A DNA stretch of 64,000 nt from Syngnathus acus. Its lineage: Eukaryota > Chordata > Actinopteri > Syngnathiformes > Syngnathidae. The position numbers and the translations under genes are program-made. Below are positions 53,601 through 64,000 of this stretch, piece after piece. Where the stretch lies: NCBI RefSeq assembly GCF_901709675.1, contig NC_051100.1:13498286-13562285 (forward strand), given 5' to 3'. Each line of letters opens with the position of its first letter. Position 1 is the first letter of the stretch. The notes under the pieces were generated by a model that did no database searches, was not told the origin of the DNA, and saw only the letters and a list, made by a program, of their open reading frames with translations.

Positions 53601-56600
53601 TTCATTGTGGCCTTCCGCACTCTGCCTGTGTAGGGTTGTGGGAGTGTGAGTGAATGAGCCCATTCGTGTGCCTCTGTCTGATTGGCTCTTAAGGAACCTT
53701 CCCGCCAAATCTGAGGAGGAAACTCAAAGACACAAGCTCGAGTATGAGGAGATGGTGGCCGGGGCCAAGAGGAGAGGTAAGGCGCTCTCTTTAAAAGAGA
53801 AGAAGAAAAAAATCATTTATCCATTTTCTGCTAAGAAAATGCTGATTGTGTTTGTTTTGCGTGCATCAGAGTTGAAGGACGCACAGAAGAAGAGGCGTCA
53901 GATGAAGGAGAGACATCGACACGAGGACAGCATCTCCAACGCCATGGTGGTCTGGAACACGCACATCCTGCCGCACTGGAACGCTGTGTGCGTGCCTCCC
54001 TGTGTTATAATAGTTCACCGTGACATATTTTGTGACTACCTGCTGTGAGGCCATGCACTCACCATTGAGGCATGTGTGGGTGTGCGTGTGTGTGTGTGTG
54101 TGCATGTGTCACACGTGTGTGTGTGTGTGCGTGTGTGTGTGTGCGCGCGCGCGGACGCGCATGCGTGTAGGAAGGCCACACGTCGCGTGAGGGACTTATG
54201 GTGGCAAGGCCTCCCTCCCGGCGTACGAGGACGCGTGTGGAGCCTTGCCATCGGAAACGAGCTCAACATCACGGGGGGTAGGTGGGCCGCCTCCCCCCAA
54301 TCTAACTGCAGTCATTTTTGACGCCTTCCATACGGCGGTGTAGTTGATGCTGGAGCCAAACCGGCTCCTCAGACGTTTTTTTTCCGAGGCTCATCGAGTG
54401 CGAGGGCCACTTTGACATCTTTGTGTGTTGTGTTCCCACAGAGCTGTATGACATCTTCCTGTGTCGCGCCAAAGAAAAATGGAGGAGCTACAGCGAGACC
54501 AGCTCGGTCAACAACGACAGCGAGAGCGGTGGGCCCCCCACTCGCCCCCACCGCAGCATGCCCGCCTTTGAACTCTGCGCTTTCCTCGACAGACGGCGGC
54601 ACATCGCTGGCAGACAGAGAATCCAGCCTGGAACTCATCAAGCTGGATATCTCTCGAACATTCCCGTCGCTCTTCATCTTCCAGAAGGTTTGGCTGCACC
54701 ACCGTCGCCTGACAGCAAGAGCTGCCTTTCACTTCCTCCTCGTTCCGTGCGCGCAGGGCGGTCCCTTCCACGATGTCCTCCACAGCGTGTTGGGAGCGTA
54801 CACATGCTACCGACCTGACATCGGATATGTAGGTCTGACGCACGCACGCTCACTCTTGATTTAGTTTGCAAATGTTTGACAAAAGGCCCTCAATATGTGT
54901 TGACGTCAATGTTGCACATTTTTGGGCTGCCATCCCAACGTCAGTGTTGGCGCCATTCCATATCAGGTCACGTCTCACTTCATCATTTTGGAATTTGGAT
55001 CACCTGTTCGGGCTCTCCTTAACATTTTTAGCACATGCGCAGGATTGCGATGGTCGTGAGCGAGGCGCCGTCAATCCATCCCAAGTCATGTCATTGCGCA
55101 AGGGATCTTACGGCACTCAAGTAGCACAAAGCAGTTTGGCACGTACTCCTGCAAACCCGTCGCTTTTCAGTGTCCAATTCAAGCGCGTAGCTTAAGGTCA
55201 TAGGAGTCCCCGACCCACCCGCACCTTGGCTTCAAACAGCACGAGTGTGCGTGGCACACGTGTACACTACGTTGCGTCTTTGCGCAGGTTCAGGGGATGT
55301 CCTTCATCGCTGCCGTCCTCATCCTCAACCTGGAGGAGGCTGACGCCTTTGTCACCTTTGCCAACCTGCTCAACAAACCATGCCAGATGGCCTTCTTCCG
55401 CGTCGACCACGACCTGGTACGCTCGCTCACTTGCTCTCACGCACGCATGCATGTGTGACGTGGCTTGGGACATTTCAGATGCTGAAGTACTTCGCCGTGT
55501 TCGAGGTGTTCTTCGAGGAGAACCTCCCGCACCTCTTCAGCCACTTCAGGAGTAACAAGCTGACGCCTGACCTTTACTTGATCGACTGGTGAGTCGGGCG
55601 ACAGCTCGGTGGCGAGAGCGGGGCTCTAACCCTAGCATCTGCGTGGGTGGCGGTGGCAGGATCTTCACGCTGTACAGCAAATCCCTGCCTCTAGACGTGG
55701 CGTGCCGTGTGTGGGACGTCTTCTGCCGCGACGGCGAGGAGAGCCTTTTCCGGACGGGCCTCGGCATCCTACGCCTCTTCCAGGACGTCCTGCTGCAGAT
55801 GGACTTCATCCGCATGGCGCAATTCCTCAGCCGGCTGCCCGAAGACCTCCAGGCACACGCGCTCTTCGCCGCCATGGCCGCCACGCACATGATCAGCAGG
55901 AATCGCCGCTGGGCTCAGGTTGGTGCAAAAAGACAACAAACAAACGTGACTGAGATGGAGCAATACAATGGCACAAAAAAAGCCCACTTTGAGCTGGATT
56001 ATCTGTTAAATGCTTTCTGCGGGCATTGACGTCTTCCTGGCTCACTCGTGAGAATACTATCCAATATCACGCTTGGTTCTGGGTTTCGCTGAATGGGATG
56101 ATAGCAAAAACACGGCCGGCCCCCGCTCATTTGTTGTAATTGGCAAAAATAAGGAAGCCGACAGCAGGGTCACCTATCCACAGCAATTCCCATGGTAAAA
56201 TTATTAATTAACTTATTATTATTATTAAGTTATTGATTATTCTGGCTGTATTATACATTGTCACATAGGGTGCGTTACACACTATCCACAGCAATTTCAA
56301 TGGTAGAATTATGAATTAAGTTATTATTAAATTATTGATTATTTGGGACGTATTATGCATTGTCACATAGGGTGCGTTACACAAGCCGGGCCACAAGATG
56401 GCGCCTGCCGTCAGGCGCTTTTTGGCCGAGTGAGCCCATGCAGCCTTTCCGACAAAAAAAAAAAAACTTTCAGTCTTTTCATGATGTCATTAGATCAGAG
56501 AGTCCAAAGTACAAAACCCATCCTTTTACATGATGTCATTAGATCAAAAAGTCCAAAGTATAGTATTGGTCCCTCATTGCAACAAGTCTTATTTTTGCTG

Positions 56601-56973
56601 GAACATGGTTGAGCACTGGTTAGAATGGTGGCGCACTCACGACGCCTCACAGTTCAGTGCGGGGTTCGATTCCGGCTCCGGTCTTCCTGCATGGAGTTTG
56701 CATGTTCTCCCCATGCCTGTATGGGTTTTCTCCCGGTTTCCTCACACATTCCAAAGACATGCTGGGATGGACTACCCTCGTGGGAATGAAGCGGCCCACG
56801 TAACAGATGGGTGGATTCGGGGCGCTTGGTTTATTTCAATGAAAAGCAAGCCTTTTGAGTATGGAGGGAGCCTCTCAGTCATTTTGTCCTTGTGCTCTCA
56901 GGTCTTCTCATCACTGCCGAAAGACAAAAACAAAGAGACGGACAACATCGGAAGCCCTGCTCTCAAAAGCTAA
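47626..56973 (+). CDS. tbc1d12: tbc1d12, TBC-domain Rab GTPase-activating protein
   Basis: TBC1D12 binds RAB11-type GTPases and acts on recycling endosomes. Exons: 47626-48500, 51876-51999, 52351-52434 (or to 52466), 53694-53776, 53870-53987, 54171-54277, 54442-54528, 54593-54687, 54757-54828, 55288-55416, 55479-55588, 55660-55918, 56902-56973. Exon 1 is a GC-rich low-complexity N-terminus ending FFTR. The TBC domain spans exons 6-12, with the arginine finger in [11 protein letters not shown] (exon 8) and the glutamine finger at the exon 9/10 join (GYVQG). The terminal SPALKS and STTALILE favour TBC1D12 over its paralogue TBC1D14. From exon 4 onward all phases join. Oddities: in exon 2 the phase-consistent frame has TGA at 51889-51891, and exon 3 (GT at 52435) ends in phase 0 while exon 4 needs phase 2. 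These may be sequence errors, an unseen exon, or real damage to the long isoform. Confidence 0.92.
49685..50384 (-). mobile_element. Nested hAT element with transposase C-terminal remnant
   Basis: Termini TAGTGATGGGTCC and GGACCCATCACTA are exact inverted repeats. The flanking 8 bp are CTAGACGG and CTACACGG. On the minus strand it retains the transposase C-terminal dimerisation segment. Confidence 0.9.
49984..50193 (-). pseudogene. hAT transposase C-terminal (dimerisation) fragment
   Basis: It encodes [18 protein letters not shown], which matches the hATC dimerisation motif of Ac-type transposases, followed by a few more residues to a stop. The remainder of the transposase is missing. Confidence 0.85.
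50704..51014 (-). mobile_element. SINE copy in tbc1d12 intron 1
   Basis: Minus-strand copy of the family at 34878-35171, 80 bp beyond the hAT element above. Confidence 0.88.
52639..53337. mobile_element. TA-flanked MITE in tbc1d12 intron 3
   Basis: It starts CAGTAATCCCTCGTTTATCG and ends GCGAGGGATTACCG, inverted, flanked by TA (52637-52638 and 53338-53339). The body is AT-rich with repeats of aaacacttttatg. Tigger/pogo-like by terminus and target; non-coding. Confidence 0.85.
54072..54152. repeat. TG microsatellite before tbc1d12 exon 6
   Basis: GTGTGTGTGC-type repeat that continues as CGCGCGCGCG and ends 18 bp before the exon 6 acceptor (54171). It takes the place of the usual polypyrimidine tract. 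Confidence 0.93.
56600..56800 (+). mobile_element. Diverged tRNA-headed SINE copy in tbc1d12 intron 12
   Basis: Recognisable phrases (atggagtttgcatgttctcc, gggttttctcccggtttcct) of the SINE family at 4434-4795, but older and with internal deletions. Confidence 0.75.
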
Positions 56974-58148
56974 TGCTGGCCAACCCTATAGTAGTGTCGT
57001 CGTAACCCTCCCATCCAGCGGGACGCCGCCTCCGCCCCCCCCCCAATACATTTTGGCATCTTGCGTTTTTTGTTGATGTTTGAGGGCGTGAAAGATTTTT
57101 TGGGCCCTGTCAAAGGAGAACAAATGGACATTGTTGAGTGACATGCACAACCCACACAATGAAAGCTGAGTGACAAATTAAACATGTTCTTTTTTTAATG
57201 TCATGCACACGCACGACATGCAACTCGTAATTGAGAGCTGTATCCATCTTGCGTGTAACTTGCTAAGTCGCTAGCACTCCTTGAGGACGGCTGCGCAGGC
57301 ATTGGCTGTAAAAGTTGTGTTGGTCACATCTCCAAAAAATCCAAGACCATTTCAACTTTTTACAATGGAACAATTCATCCATTCACTATATTAGCAAATA
57401 TGTCCAACTTCAAAACGTCCAAATAGATTTCAACTTCGAGATTATACTCTGAAATCAGATTCGGATTCGCTTTTGTGTCTCAAGCAACAAGCAACAAGCA
57501 ACATTTTCACAGAGTCTCTATTGCAAAACAAAGCGGTAACCGACTCAATCAATTCATGGCCCACGCAAGTTGGTTTGCAGCTGCGGGATGAAAGACGTAA
57601 CCTGTTTTGTTCCCCTCACAAACAACACCAAATCATCAACAATCACGATTAATGAACAATCGTAATGATAATGATTTTGCTGCGTCAAGCAAAACTTGCC
57701 AAAGTCAGTGTGGAAAGTCCAAAGTGTAAGTGAAGCAGGTAGCCTCGTGGTCCTCCTCGCGGGTCTGACGTTTTGTCCACTAACGAGCACTCCATGAACT
57801 GGCAACAAAGACACCGCTAGGACCCACCTGGCAACCGCCCAACCAGTCCCGAGTGCTTGTTGTCACACTCCCAATCAGGAGGGAGCCGCGTCCAGCTAGG
57901 AAAGATTTGAATGACGAGAAGTTGACAGTCATTCGTCAATCATGCATTGTGATTTGAGCAATTGGATGTTTTGGTGAAACCCCATGGATTGAAGTCACAC
58001 AATTACGTTCGATTCAAACTTGTTTTTTTTCCCCCAAACATCGGGACAATGCTTTTGAGCATCTCTTTTATTGTAAACTTGTAATGTACAGTTTTTTTCT
58101 AACGCTTTAAAGGTTATGTAAATAAAGCACAGAAGAATCACAAAAATG
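56974..58148 (+). other. tbc1d12 3' UTR and downstream
   Basis: No coding signal. Two candidate polyadenylation hexamers are ATTAAA at 57177-57182 and AATAAA at 58121-58126. Confidence 0.5.
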
Positions 58149-58510
58149 TGTCACGACTCGTCCCCGGTTGTGTTATTATATGTAGGTTGTCATGTTTTCT
58201 GTCCGTCTGTGTACTTGCCCCTCCCTTCCTGTGTCAACTCACAATCCATGTAATAATCACAGTCACCTGCCTCTCGTTACCTGTCTCATATTTAAGTCCT
58301 GTCTGCGTGTCACTCCCTGTCGGATCATTGATGTCTTTTTGGTTCCTGTTGTTGTCAAGTCTGTTTCGGTTAGCCAGTCTGTCGGTCGGTCAGTTATGTC
58401 AGTTTGCCGGTTATGCTAGTTTGTTCCCCTTAGCCTCTCTTCCAACTACCTTTTCCCTCAATAAACCCTGGTCCAAGCTGCATTTGGTTGCCCTGCTCCG
58501 ATCCGTGACA
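58149..58510. repeat. Interspersed repeat with TGTCACG...CGTGACA ends
   Basis: About 360 bp, T/C-rich, with 7-bp inverted termini. It has an AATAAA near its right end (58461) and the look of a solo LTR or short non-autonomous element. Similar composition to the insertion in gag at 8401-8815. Confidence 0.6.
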
Positions 58511-59546
58511 AAATGGCCTTTTCATTATGAGTTACTATAGAAACTTTTTACGATAAAAAGTCTTATTTTACATGGTCATTTGTTAGAAGTCATCGAGGGT
58601 CAATGTTAGGTGTTAGCTTATTAAAAATAGCCTTATGGTCATTCTTATTCGTAAAACAAAGCCTGACCATACATGGTAATTTTTTTAGATATAAAAAACA
58701 AGCCATACTATACTTACAATACATAGTCTTTTTTTTTTTTTTAACAAAAACGCCAAGGTCTTTTTTTTTTTTTTTTTTATGACAAAAATCTATACGTCGT
58801 AATTTTTATTTACTACTAGCTTTATAGTTTGGCTTTATTTTATTGAGATGTCTCTATTCACTGCTTGGCCTTATGTTGGGCTTTATTGTATTTAATGTAA
58901 ATGGTAACACTGAAAAAGGAAAACAGAATGTCGATTATAAACAAATATTTATCACGCAGGGCATTCACTTTATCTGACTCTTCAGGAGTAAAACAAAGTG
59001 GAAAATAATAAACCAAAATGAAAATTTTAAAAATGCAAATGAACGACATTCTTGTTTTACAAAAGTGTAGAATAGAATATAGAATAGATCTTTAATGTCA
59101 TTGTCACATGTACAACGAAATTTAAAAAGTGCCAACCGATCCGCGCATGCGATAAAAAATATCACCATCAAATTGGACAAAAATTGACATTAGAAAACCA
59201 AAATATAGTACAAGGAACATAAAAAGAGTGAGAGAGAAGATGACAGCCATACAGAATGCAGTGTTATAAACAATATGGAGGCTGTCGTCGTTGAAGGCCA
59301 GTCGGCTCTTGAGGTACAGAGAATGGAGATGGTGGTGAAGATAACCTTTACACTCCCAGGGGTCAAAAAAGACTTTTCCAAACAGTACTGTCTGAAGAAA
59401 TAAAATGTTATTCACCACCAAGCATATCTGTACTCATACTGTAGTCACGTAGTAGTCAACGAAAAAGAACACAAATATATGCGCGCTGAAGACAACTATA
59501 TGGGTTTTGCATGAAAAGCAACAAAAAATGTCAGAACAAGTACATA
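58511..59546. other. Intergenic, no gene recognised
   Basis: AT-rich with poly-T runs at 58729-58780. The block 59070-59400 (agatctttaatgtcattgtc and onwards) resembles a common dispersed teleost repeat. No coding signal. Confidence 0.5.
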
Positions 59547-59896
59547 CAGTTGTATGCAAAAGTTTGGACAGCCCTAATAATTTTCAAGATTTTCCTTTAT
59601 AAATCATTGGTTGTTCAGATCAGCAATTTCAGTTAAATATCTCACATAGCAGACAAACACAGAAACAAACACTCATTTGAGAAATGAAATGAAATTCCTA
59701 GGATTTACAGAAAGTGTGCAATCATTACTTAAACAAAAGTAGGCAGGTGCATAAATTTGGGCACCCCAACAGAAAAATGACCAATATTTAGTAGATCCTC
59801 CTTTTGCAGAAATACCAGCCTCTAAATGCTTCCTATAGCTTCCAATGAGAGTCTGGATTCTGGTTGAAGGTATTTTGGCCATTCTTCTTAACAAAA
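59547..59896 (-). pseudogene. Tc1 transposase C-terminal fragment and 3' terminus
   Basis: Minus strand encodes KIPSTRIQTLIGSYRK followed by ..ISAKGGSTKY, the conserved Tc1-family C-terminus, then the 3' non-coding end and inverted repeat. It is cut at 59896 by the repeat that begins gtcaagtcaagtttatttgt. Confidence 0.9.
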
Positions 59897-61394
59897 CATG
59901 TCAAGTCAAGTTTATTTGTATAGCCCTAAATCACAAGCAGTCTCAAAGGGCTTCACATAGACAAAAATTGGCAATTATTCTCAAAGCATCCCCTGATCTT
60001 AAGCTCCCAAAAGGGCAAGGAAAAACTCAAAAACCCCTGCCAGGGGAAAATGAGAAACCTTGAGAAGGGACCACAGATGGAAGGATACCCCTTTCAGGAT
60101 CACCAGGTTGAAATGGATGCAGAGAGGGCACAAATAATACATAATATGAAAATCAATGAAAAAAAGTGGATGTCCAAGTCAGAGCGAAGGGCTGCCGGAG
60201 GAGCCCTCTATTATCCTGGCAGTGTCTTCGAGGAGGTTGAGCTGCAGTTCCCCCATCCTGAATTGGCCCACGAGAATCCAGATAGCCGCTGTCAGCTTGG
60301 GTGCCACCTAACCACCTCCCCGGCCGGGGAGGGGGGGGGGGCGAGAAAACAAACTCCGGCCGAATCGGCCACTACAGGTTAGTTAAAGGCCATGTCATAG
60401 AAATGTGTCTTTAAATGTGTCTTAAATGTTTCTACTGAGGTAGCAGTCCTAATATCCATTGGTAGGGCATTACAAAGCTCTGGAGCCCGAATAGAAAATG
60501 CTCTAGACCAGCTGTGGCCAACCCGCGGCTCGCGAGCCGCATGCGGCTCTTTGGCTGGTTTCATGCGGCTCTTCAGGAGATTTCACATGACAAGCGTCAA
60601 AATGCTTGGCTGGCGCTGCCATTTATCCCCCCTAGGTGGCGCGCTGACCAGTTGAATCGGTTTGAGTTGAAAAGAAGAAGAAGAATGACGTACTCTAAAT
60701 GATGACAAATGCGCGCGATCATTTGAGTTGTAAATAATTTGTTTCAAGTTCGCTCTCAAAATGGCAGGGAAAAAAGCACAGCCAAATGAAAATATGAAGA
60801 ACACAGGACGTTTTTAACAGAGTGGGAGAGTTTATATTTTTTTGTTGAACGTAATGGCAAGCCATTCTGCCTTATGTCAGGCATCATTAGCGCATTTCGA
60901 AGCTTCAAATCTTCAGCGTCACTTCAGCTCAGTCCATCCTAATATCGACCAGGAATTTCCAAAAGGGACTGAACTTCGCAAGCACAGGTTGGTCACTTTG
61001 AAAAGTCAGGCAGAAAAGCAGATGCAGTTTTTCCAAAAATTTACAAACCACTCAGAGACCGTAACGCTTGTGTGTGTGTGGGGGGGGATGATGTGGCTCT
61101 TTGCGATGACACAGTAAAAAATGTGGCTCTTAGTCTCTGACTGGTTGGCCACCCCTGCTCTAGACCCTGCAGACATTTTCTTGTCTTCTTTCGTGTCGCT
61201 AAAAGGGTAGCGTTTTGCGAACGAAGGTTACGAGACGGAACATAAGGAACAACTAGGTCGACGAGATATGAAGGCGCTAAGCCATGCAGTGATTTATAGG
61301 TTAATAGAAGAACCTTGAAGTCACATCTTAAATGGACCGGGAGCCAATGTAAGTTGGCTAATATTGGGGTAATGTGATCAAACATCTCCAGTTC
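59897..61394. repeat. Interspersed repeat between Tc1 halves
   Basis: Begins tcaagtcaagtttatttgta and ends near aacatctccagttc. Shared with 3085-3680 over about 170 bp. It is itself split by a hAT element at 60509-61157. The short open frame 60050-60382 is not conserved with anything I know. Confidence 0.75.
60509..61157. mobile_element. hAT element nested in repeat
   Basis: It starts CAGCTGTGGCCAACCCGCGG and ends GGTTGGCCACCCCTG, with a perfect 8-bp duplication CTCTAGAC (60501-60508 and 61158-61165). Same family as 43947-44532. It retains a short coding remnant (FSSVHPNIDQEFPKG at about 60925-60970) typical of the N-terminal part of hAT transposases. Confidence 0.93.
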
Positions 61395-62847
61395 AGGGTA
61401 TTTAAGGTGGCCAGTTGCAAGTTGTTCTCCTCTTTGCATCTTCTCTGAAGAGTGGTAACATGGGAGCCTCAAAACAACTGACAAATGACCTGAAAACAAA
61501 GATTGTTCAACGTCATGGTTTAGGGAAGGGATACAAAAAGCTAGCTCAGAGATTTCAGCTGTCAGTTTGCACTGTGAGGAACATAGTGAGGAAATGAAAG
61601 ACCACACACGCAGTTCTAGTTAAGGCCCGGAGTGGCAGGCTAAGAAAAATCTCAGATAAGCATAGGCGAAGGATAGTGAGAACAGTCAAAGTCAACCCAC
61701 AGAGCAGCTCCAAAGACCTACAACATGATCTTGCTGCAGATGGTGACACTGTGCATCGTTCAACGATTCAGCGCACTTTGCACAAGGAGATGCTGTATGA
61801 GAGAATAATGCGGCAGAAGCCTTTTCTGCTCACATGCCACAAACAGAGTCGCTTGAAGTATGCTGAAGCACATTTGGACAAGCCAGTTTCATTTTGGAAT
61901 AAGGTTTTGTGGACTAATGAAACTAAAATTCAGTTATTTGGACATAAGGGGCGGTATTGCATGGCGGAAGAAGAAAACAGCATTCCAGGACAAGCACTTG
62001 CTACCCACAGTCAAATTTGGTGGTGGTTCCGTCATGCTGTGGGGCTGTGAGGCCAGTGCAGGTACTGGCAATCTTGTTAAAGTTGAAGGTCTCATGGATT
62101 CAGCAGATTCCTGCAAACAATGTTCAAGAATCAGTGATAAAGTTGAAGTTGCGCAGGGGCTGGATACCTCAACAAGACAACTACCCCAAACACTGCTCAA
62201 ATTCTACTAAGGCGTTCATCCAGAGCAGGGGTGGGCAATTCCGGTCCTGCATGTTTTATAGGTCTCCCTGCTGCAACACACCTGATTCAAATGATCAGGA
62301 TTGTTATCCAGCTTCTGCAGACCTTGCTAATTATCTGACCATTTGAATCAGGTGTGTTGCAACAGGGTGACATAGAAAACATGCAGAACACCGGCCCTCG
62401 AGGACCGGAATTGCCCACCCCTGATCCAGAGGAACAAGTACAACGTTCTGGGGTGGCCATCTCAGTCCCCAGACCTGAATATTATGAAAATCTGTGGTGT
62501 GATTTAAAGCGGGCTCTCCATGCTCGGAAACCATCAAACCTGACTGAACTGGAGATGTTTTGTCAAGAAGAATGGTCAAAAATACCTTCAACCAGAATTC
62601 AGACTCTCATTGGAAGCTATAGGAAGTGTTTAGAGGCTGTTATTTCTGCAAAAGGAGGATCTACTAAATATTGATGTCATTTTTTGTTGGCATGCCCAAA
62701 TCTATGCACCTGATTGCACACTTTCTCAAAATCCTATAAACTTCATTTCACTTCTCAAATATCACTGTGTTTGTCTATATTTAACTGAAATTTCTAAAGA
62801 AAATTCTTGAAAATTATCAGGGGTGCCCAAACCTTTGCATATGATTG
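61395..62847 (+). pseudogene. Tc1 transposase, degenerate, with 3' terminus
   Basis: An ATG at 61460 opens the N-terminal HTH (MGASKQLTNDLKTK), a stop at about 61595 breaks it, and later frames give the second HTH, the first catalytic block (here TNETK, so D is replaced by N) and the C-terminus (EEWSKIPSTRIQ..GGSTKY). A hAT MITE at 62226-62423 splits the region that should carry the second aspartate. Dead. Confidence 0.9.
62226..62423. mobile_element. Palindromic hAT MITE in Tc1 remnant
   Basis: Second copy of the family at 14374-14587, in a perfect 8-bp duplication ATCCAGAG (62218-62225 and 62424-62431). Confidence 0.95.
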
Positions 62848-64000
62848 TAAATGGTGTGGACGCTTTCAGTCCAAAGCTCCTCTTCTTAGCGCTTTGCACC
62901 CTAACCCTAACCCTTCACGTGCAAAACCTCGCCCAAAAATGCAAACCCTCACATGTGCAAACAAGCGGACTGTGGAGCAGCTTTGCCTGCGAATGCAACA
63001 CAAACGCACAAAGCAACAGCGACCAAAAAGAATGTTTAAATGGTGTCGCTCATCATTTACTCATCTCATATCGCCAGAGCAGCGAGGTGTGAGGAGCTCG
63101 AACTCAACAATCAGCGCTCCTCCGTCTCATTTCACGGAAACGTCTCCTTTAGATGACGTCGCGCCATTGAAAACAATGAAACAATCAACTGCAAGGCATC
63201 GGCGGCCTTGGGCCGAACACAAGGGCTGTCGAAATAGTGTCGTCAGTGCATGTGTGTGCTCGCGTGTGCATGTGTGTGCATGTGTCAATCTCCATAGCAG
63301 CCTGTCAGCTCAGGTATTTCCAAAGGGGAGGGTTGGGCGGGGGGCCTCCTGACCGATCCCAGTCTGGGGTCTTTCCTGTGGAGGCGGGGCTGGAGAGGAA
63401 GTGCGAGCCGTTGCCCCAGGGGTCTCCGAGATGGCACGGTGGGGAGGTGGGCGGCGGCTTCTAAATAAAGCACCAATGGTCTAAGTCCGCTCCGAGGAAA
63501 TCCGCTTGTCGTGACTGAGTCAACGACTGCAACACAGAGAATTAGCTGTTAGCGTGTTTGCCTGGCAATGAAAAGTTTCTGCGCTGGATGCTCAGCTCTC
63601 ACATTACAAAAACATGCCAGCGTGCTCGCTTCAATCAAACAAACCCTAACCCCAACCCTAACAAATTGGAAACACATTGATGAAATGGGGTCGAAATACA
63701 AAAAGTCCTGCCTCGCTACAAAAACAGATATGCTCAAACCTCATTGAATAAAGTGCATAAGCAGACAAGTATATTCACATATTAAATCAATAAAAGAAAC
63801 ATTTAAAGAATATATTTATACCTACACACCAAATCAATAAAGAAGACATAACTAGACATTTTTGATAGGTGGTAATGACAAAGGTTTTAATAACTTTATG
63901 ATCTGATATGTATTTCTGTGCACTTTGAAATAACAAATGTTTTTTGGTATATTGCCTGAATAGCTTAATGACCCTTAAGTAACTGTTGAATGCATTCCTG
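62848..64000. other. Intergenic, no gene recognised
   Basis: Contains short telomere-like CCCTAA tracts (about 62900-62920 and 63643-63662), a TG-rich patch at about 63240-63285 and a GC-rich block at 63300-63470 without a convincing exon. Confidence 0.5.

Larger units (their letters stand above)
59547..62847. mobile_element. Composite of two inverted Tc1-family half-elements
   Basis: The outer ends are inverted Tc1 termini (CAGTTGTATGCAAAAGTTTGG and CCAAACCTTTGCATATGATTG), flanked by TA (59545-59546 and 62848-62849). Both ends, however, carry the 3' end of the same transposase: minus strand at 59547-59896 and + strand at 62430-62673. The middle is an unrelated repeat (59897-61394). The whole is therefore two half-copies facing outward, not one element. 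Confidence 0.85.

Noticed and set aside
62900-63662. Telomere-like CCCTAA repeats
   Set aside because: Only two to three units each; too short to call an interstitial telomere or chromosome end.

Overview
The window is ordinary vertebrate nuclear DNA from a ray-finned fish, almost certainly a teleost. The genes are split into many short exons with GT-AG introns. Three of them are clear orthologues of vertebrate genes (kif11, slc22a15, tbc1d12). The intergenic and intronic DNA is packed with repeat types typical of teleosts: hAT elements, Tc1 elements, tRNA-headed SINEs and a gypsy retrotransposon. I could not fix the species from sequence alone. No bacterial, CRISPR or phage-like content was seen.

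Layout. 1-6300: no recognisable gene; CA-repeat, a GC-rich block, a hAT element with a nested SINE, and another SINE. 6302-12322: a gypsy-type LTR retrotransposon with matching LTRs and a 5-bp target duplication, broken inside and carrying nested insertions. 13440-24564 (+): kif11, 26 coding exons, about 1051 residues, with a CCAAT/CHR cell-cycle promoter just upstream. 26129-26905 (+): an intronless CD58/CD48/CD2-like two-Ig-domain membrane protein. 28999-33843: a stack of nested DNA transposons. 33975-46259 (+): slc22a15, 13 coding exons, with a near-intact Tc1 transposase in intron 1 and several hAT elements in later introns. 47626-56973 (+): tbc1d12, a Rab-GAP-type TBC protein whose C-terminal TBC half reads cleanly but whose exons 2-4 show an in-frame stop and a splice-phase mismatch. 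56974-64000: 3' UTR and repeats, including an unusual composite of two oppositely oriented Tc1 half-elements.

The four host genes all lie on the + strand. They do not form one pathway: a mitotic kinesin, an immune-type adhesion receptor, a solute carrier and a Rab GTPase-activating protein. In human, KIF11 and TBC1D12 are on 10q23 and CD58 and SLC22A15 are on 1p13 (established knowledge), so the window joins two human syntenic blocks.

The most interesting content is not a new enzyme system. It is the transposon archaeology and its contact with host splicing. Sixteen hAT-type insertions have readable 8-bp target duplications, twelve with a central TA. One hAT copy landed about 25 bp before a kif11 splice acceptor, a 21-bp duplication copied an slc22a15 splice donor, and the tbc1d12 exon 6 acceptor follows a long TG repeat. 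Coordinates of exons were read by hand and could be off by a base or two where junctions are ambiguous.
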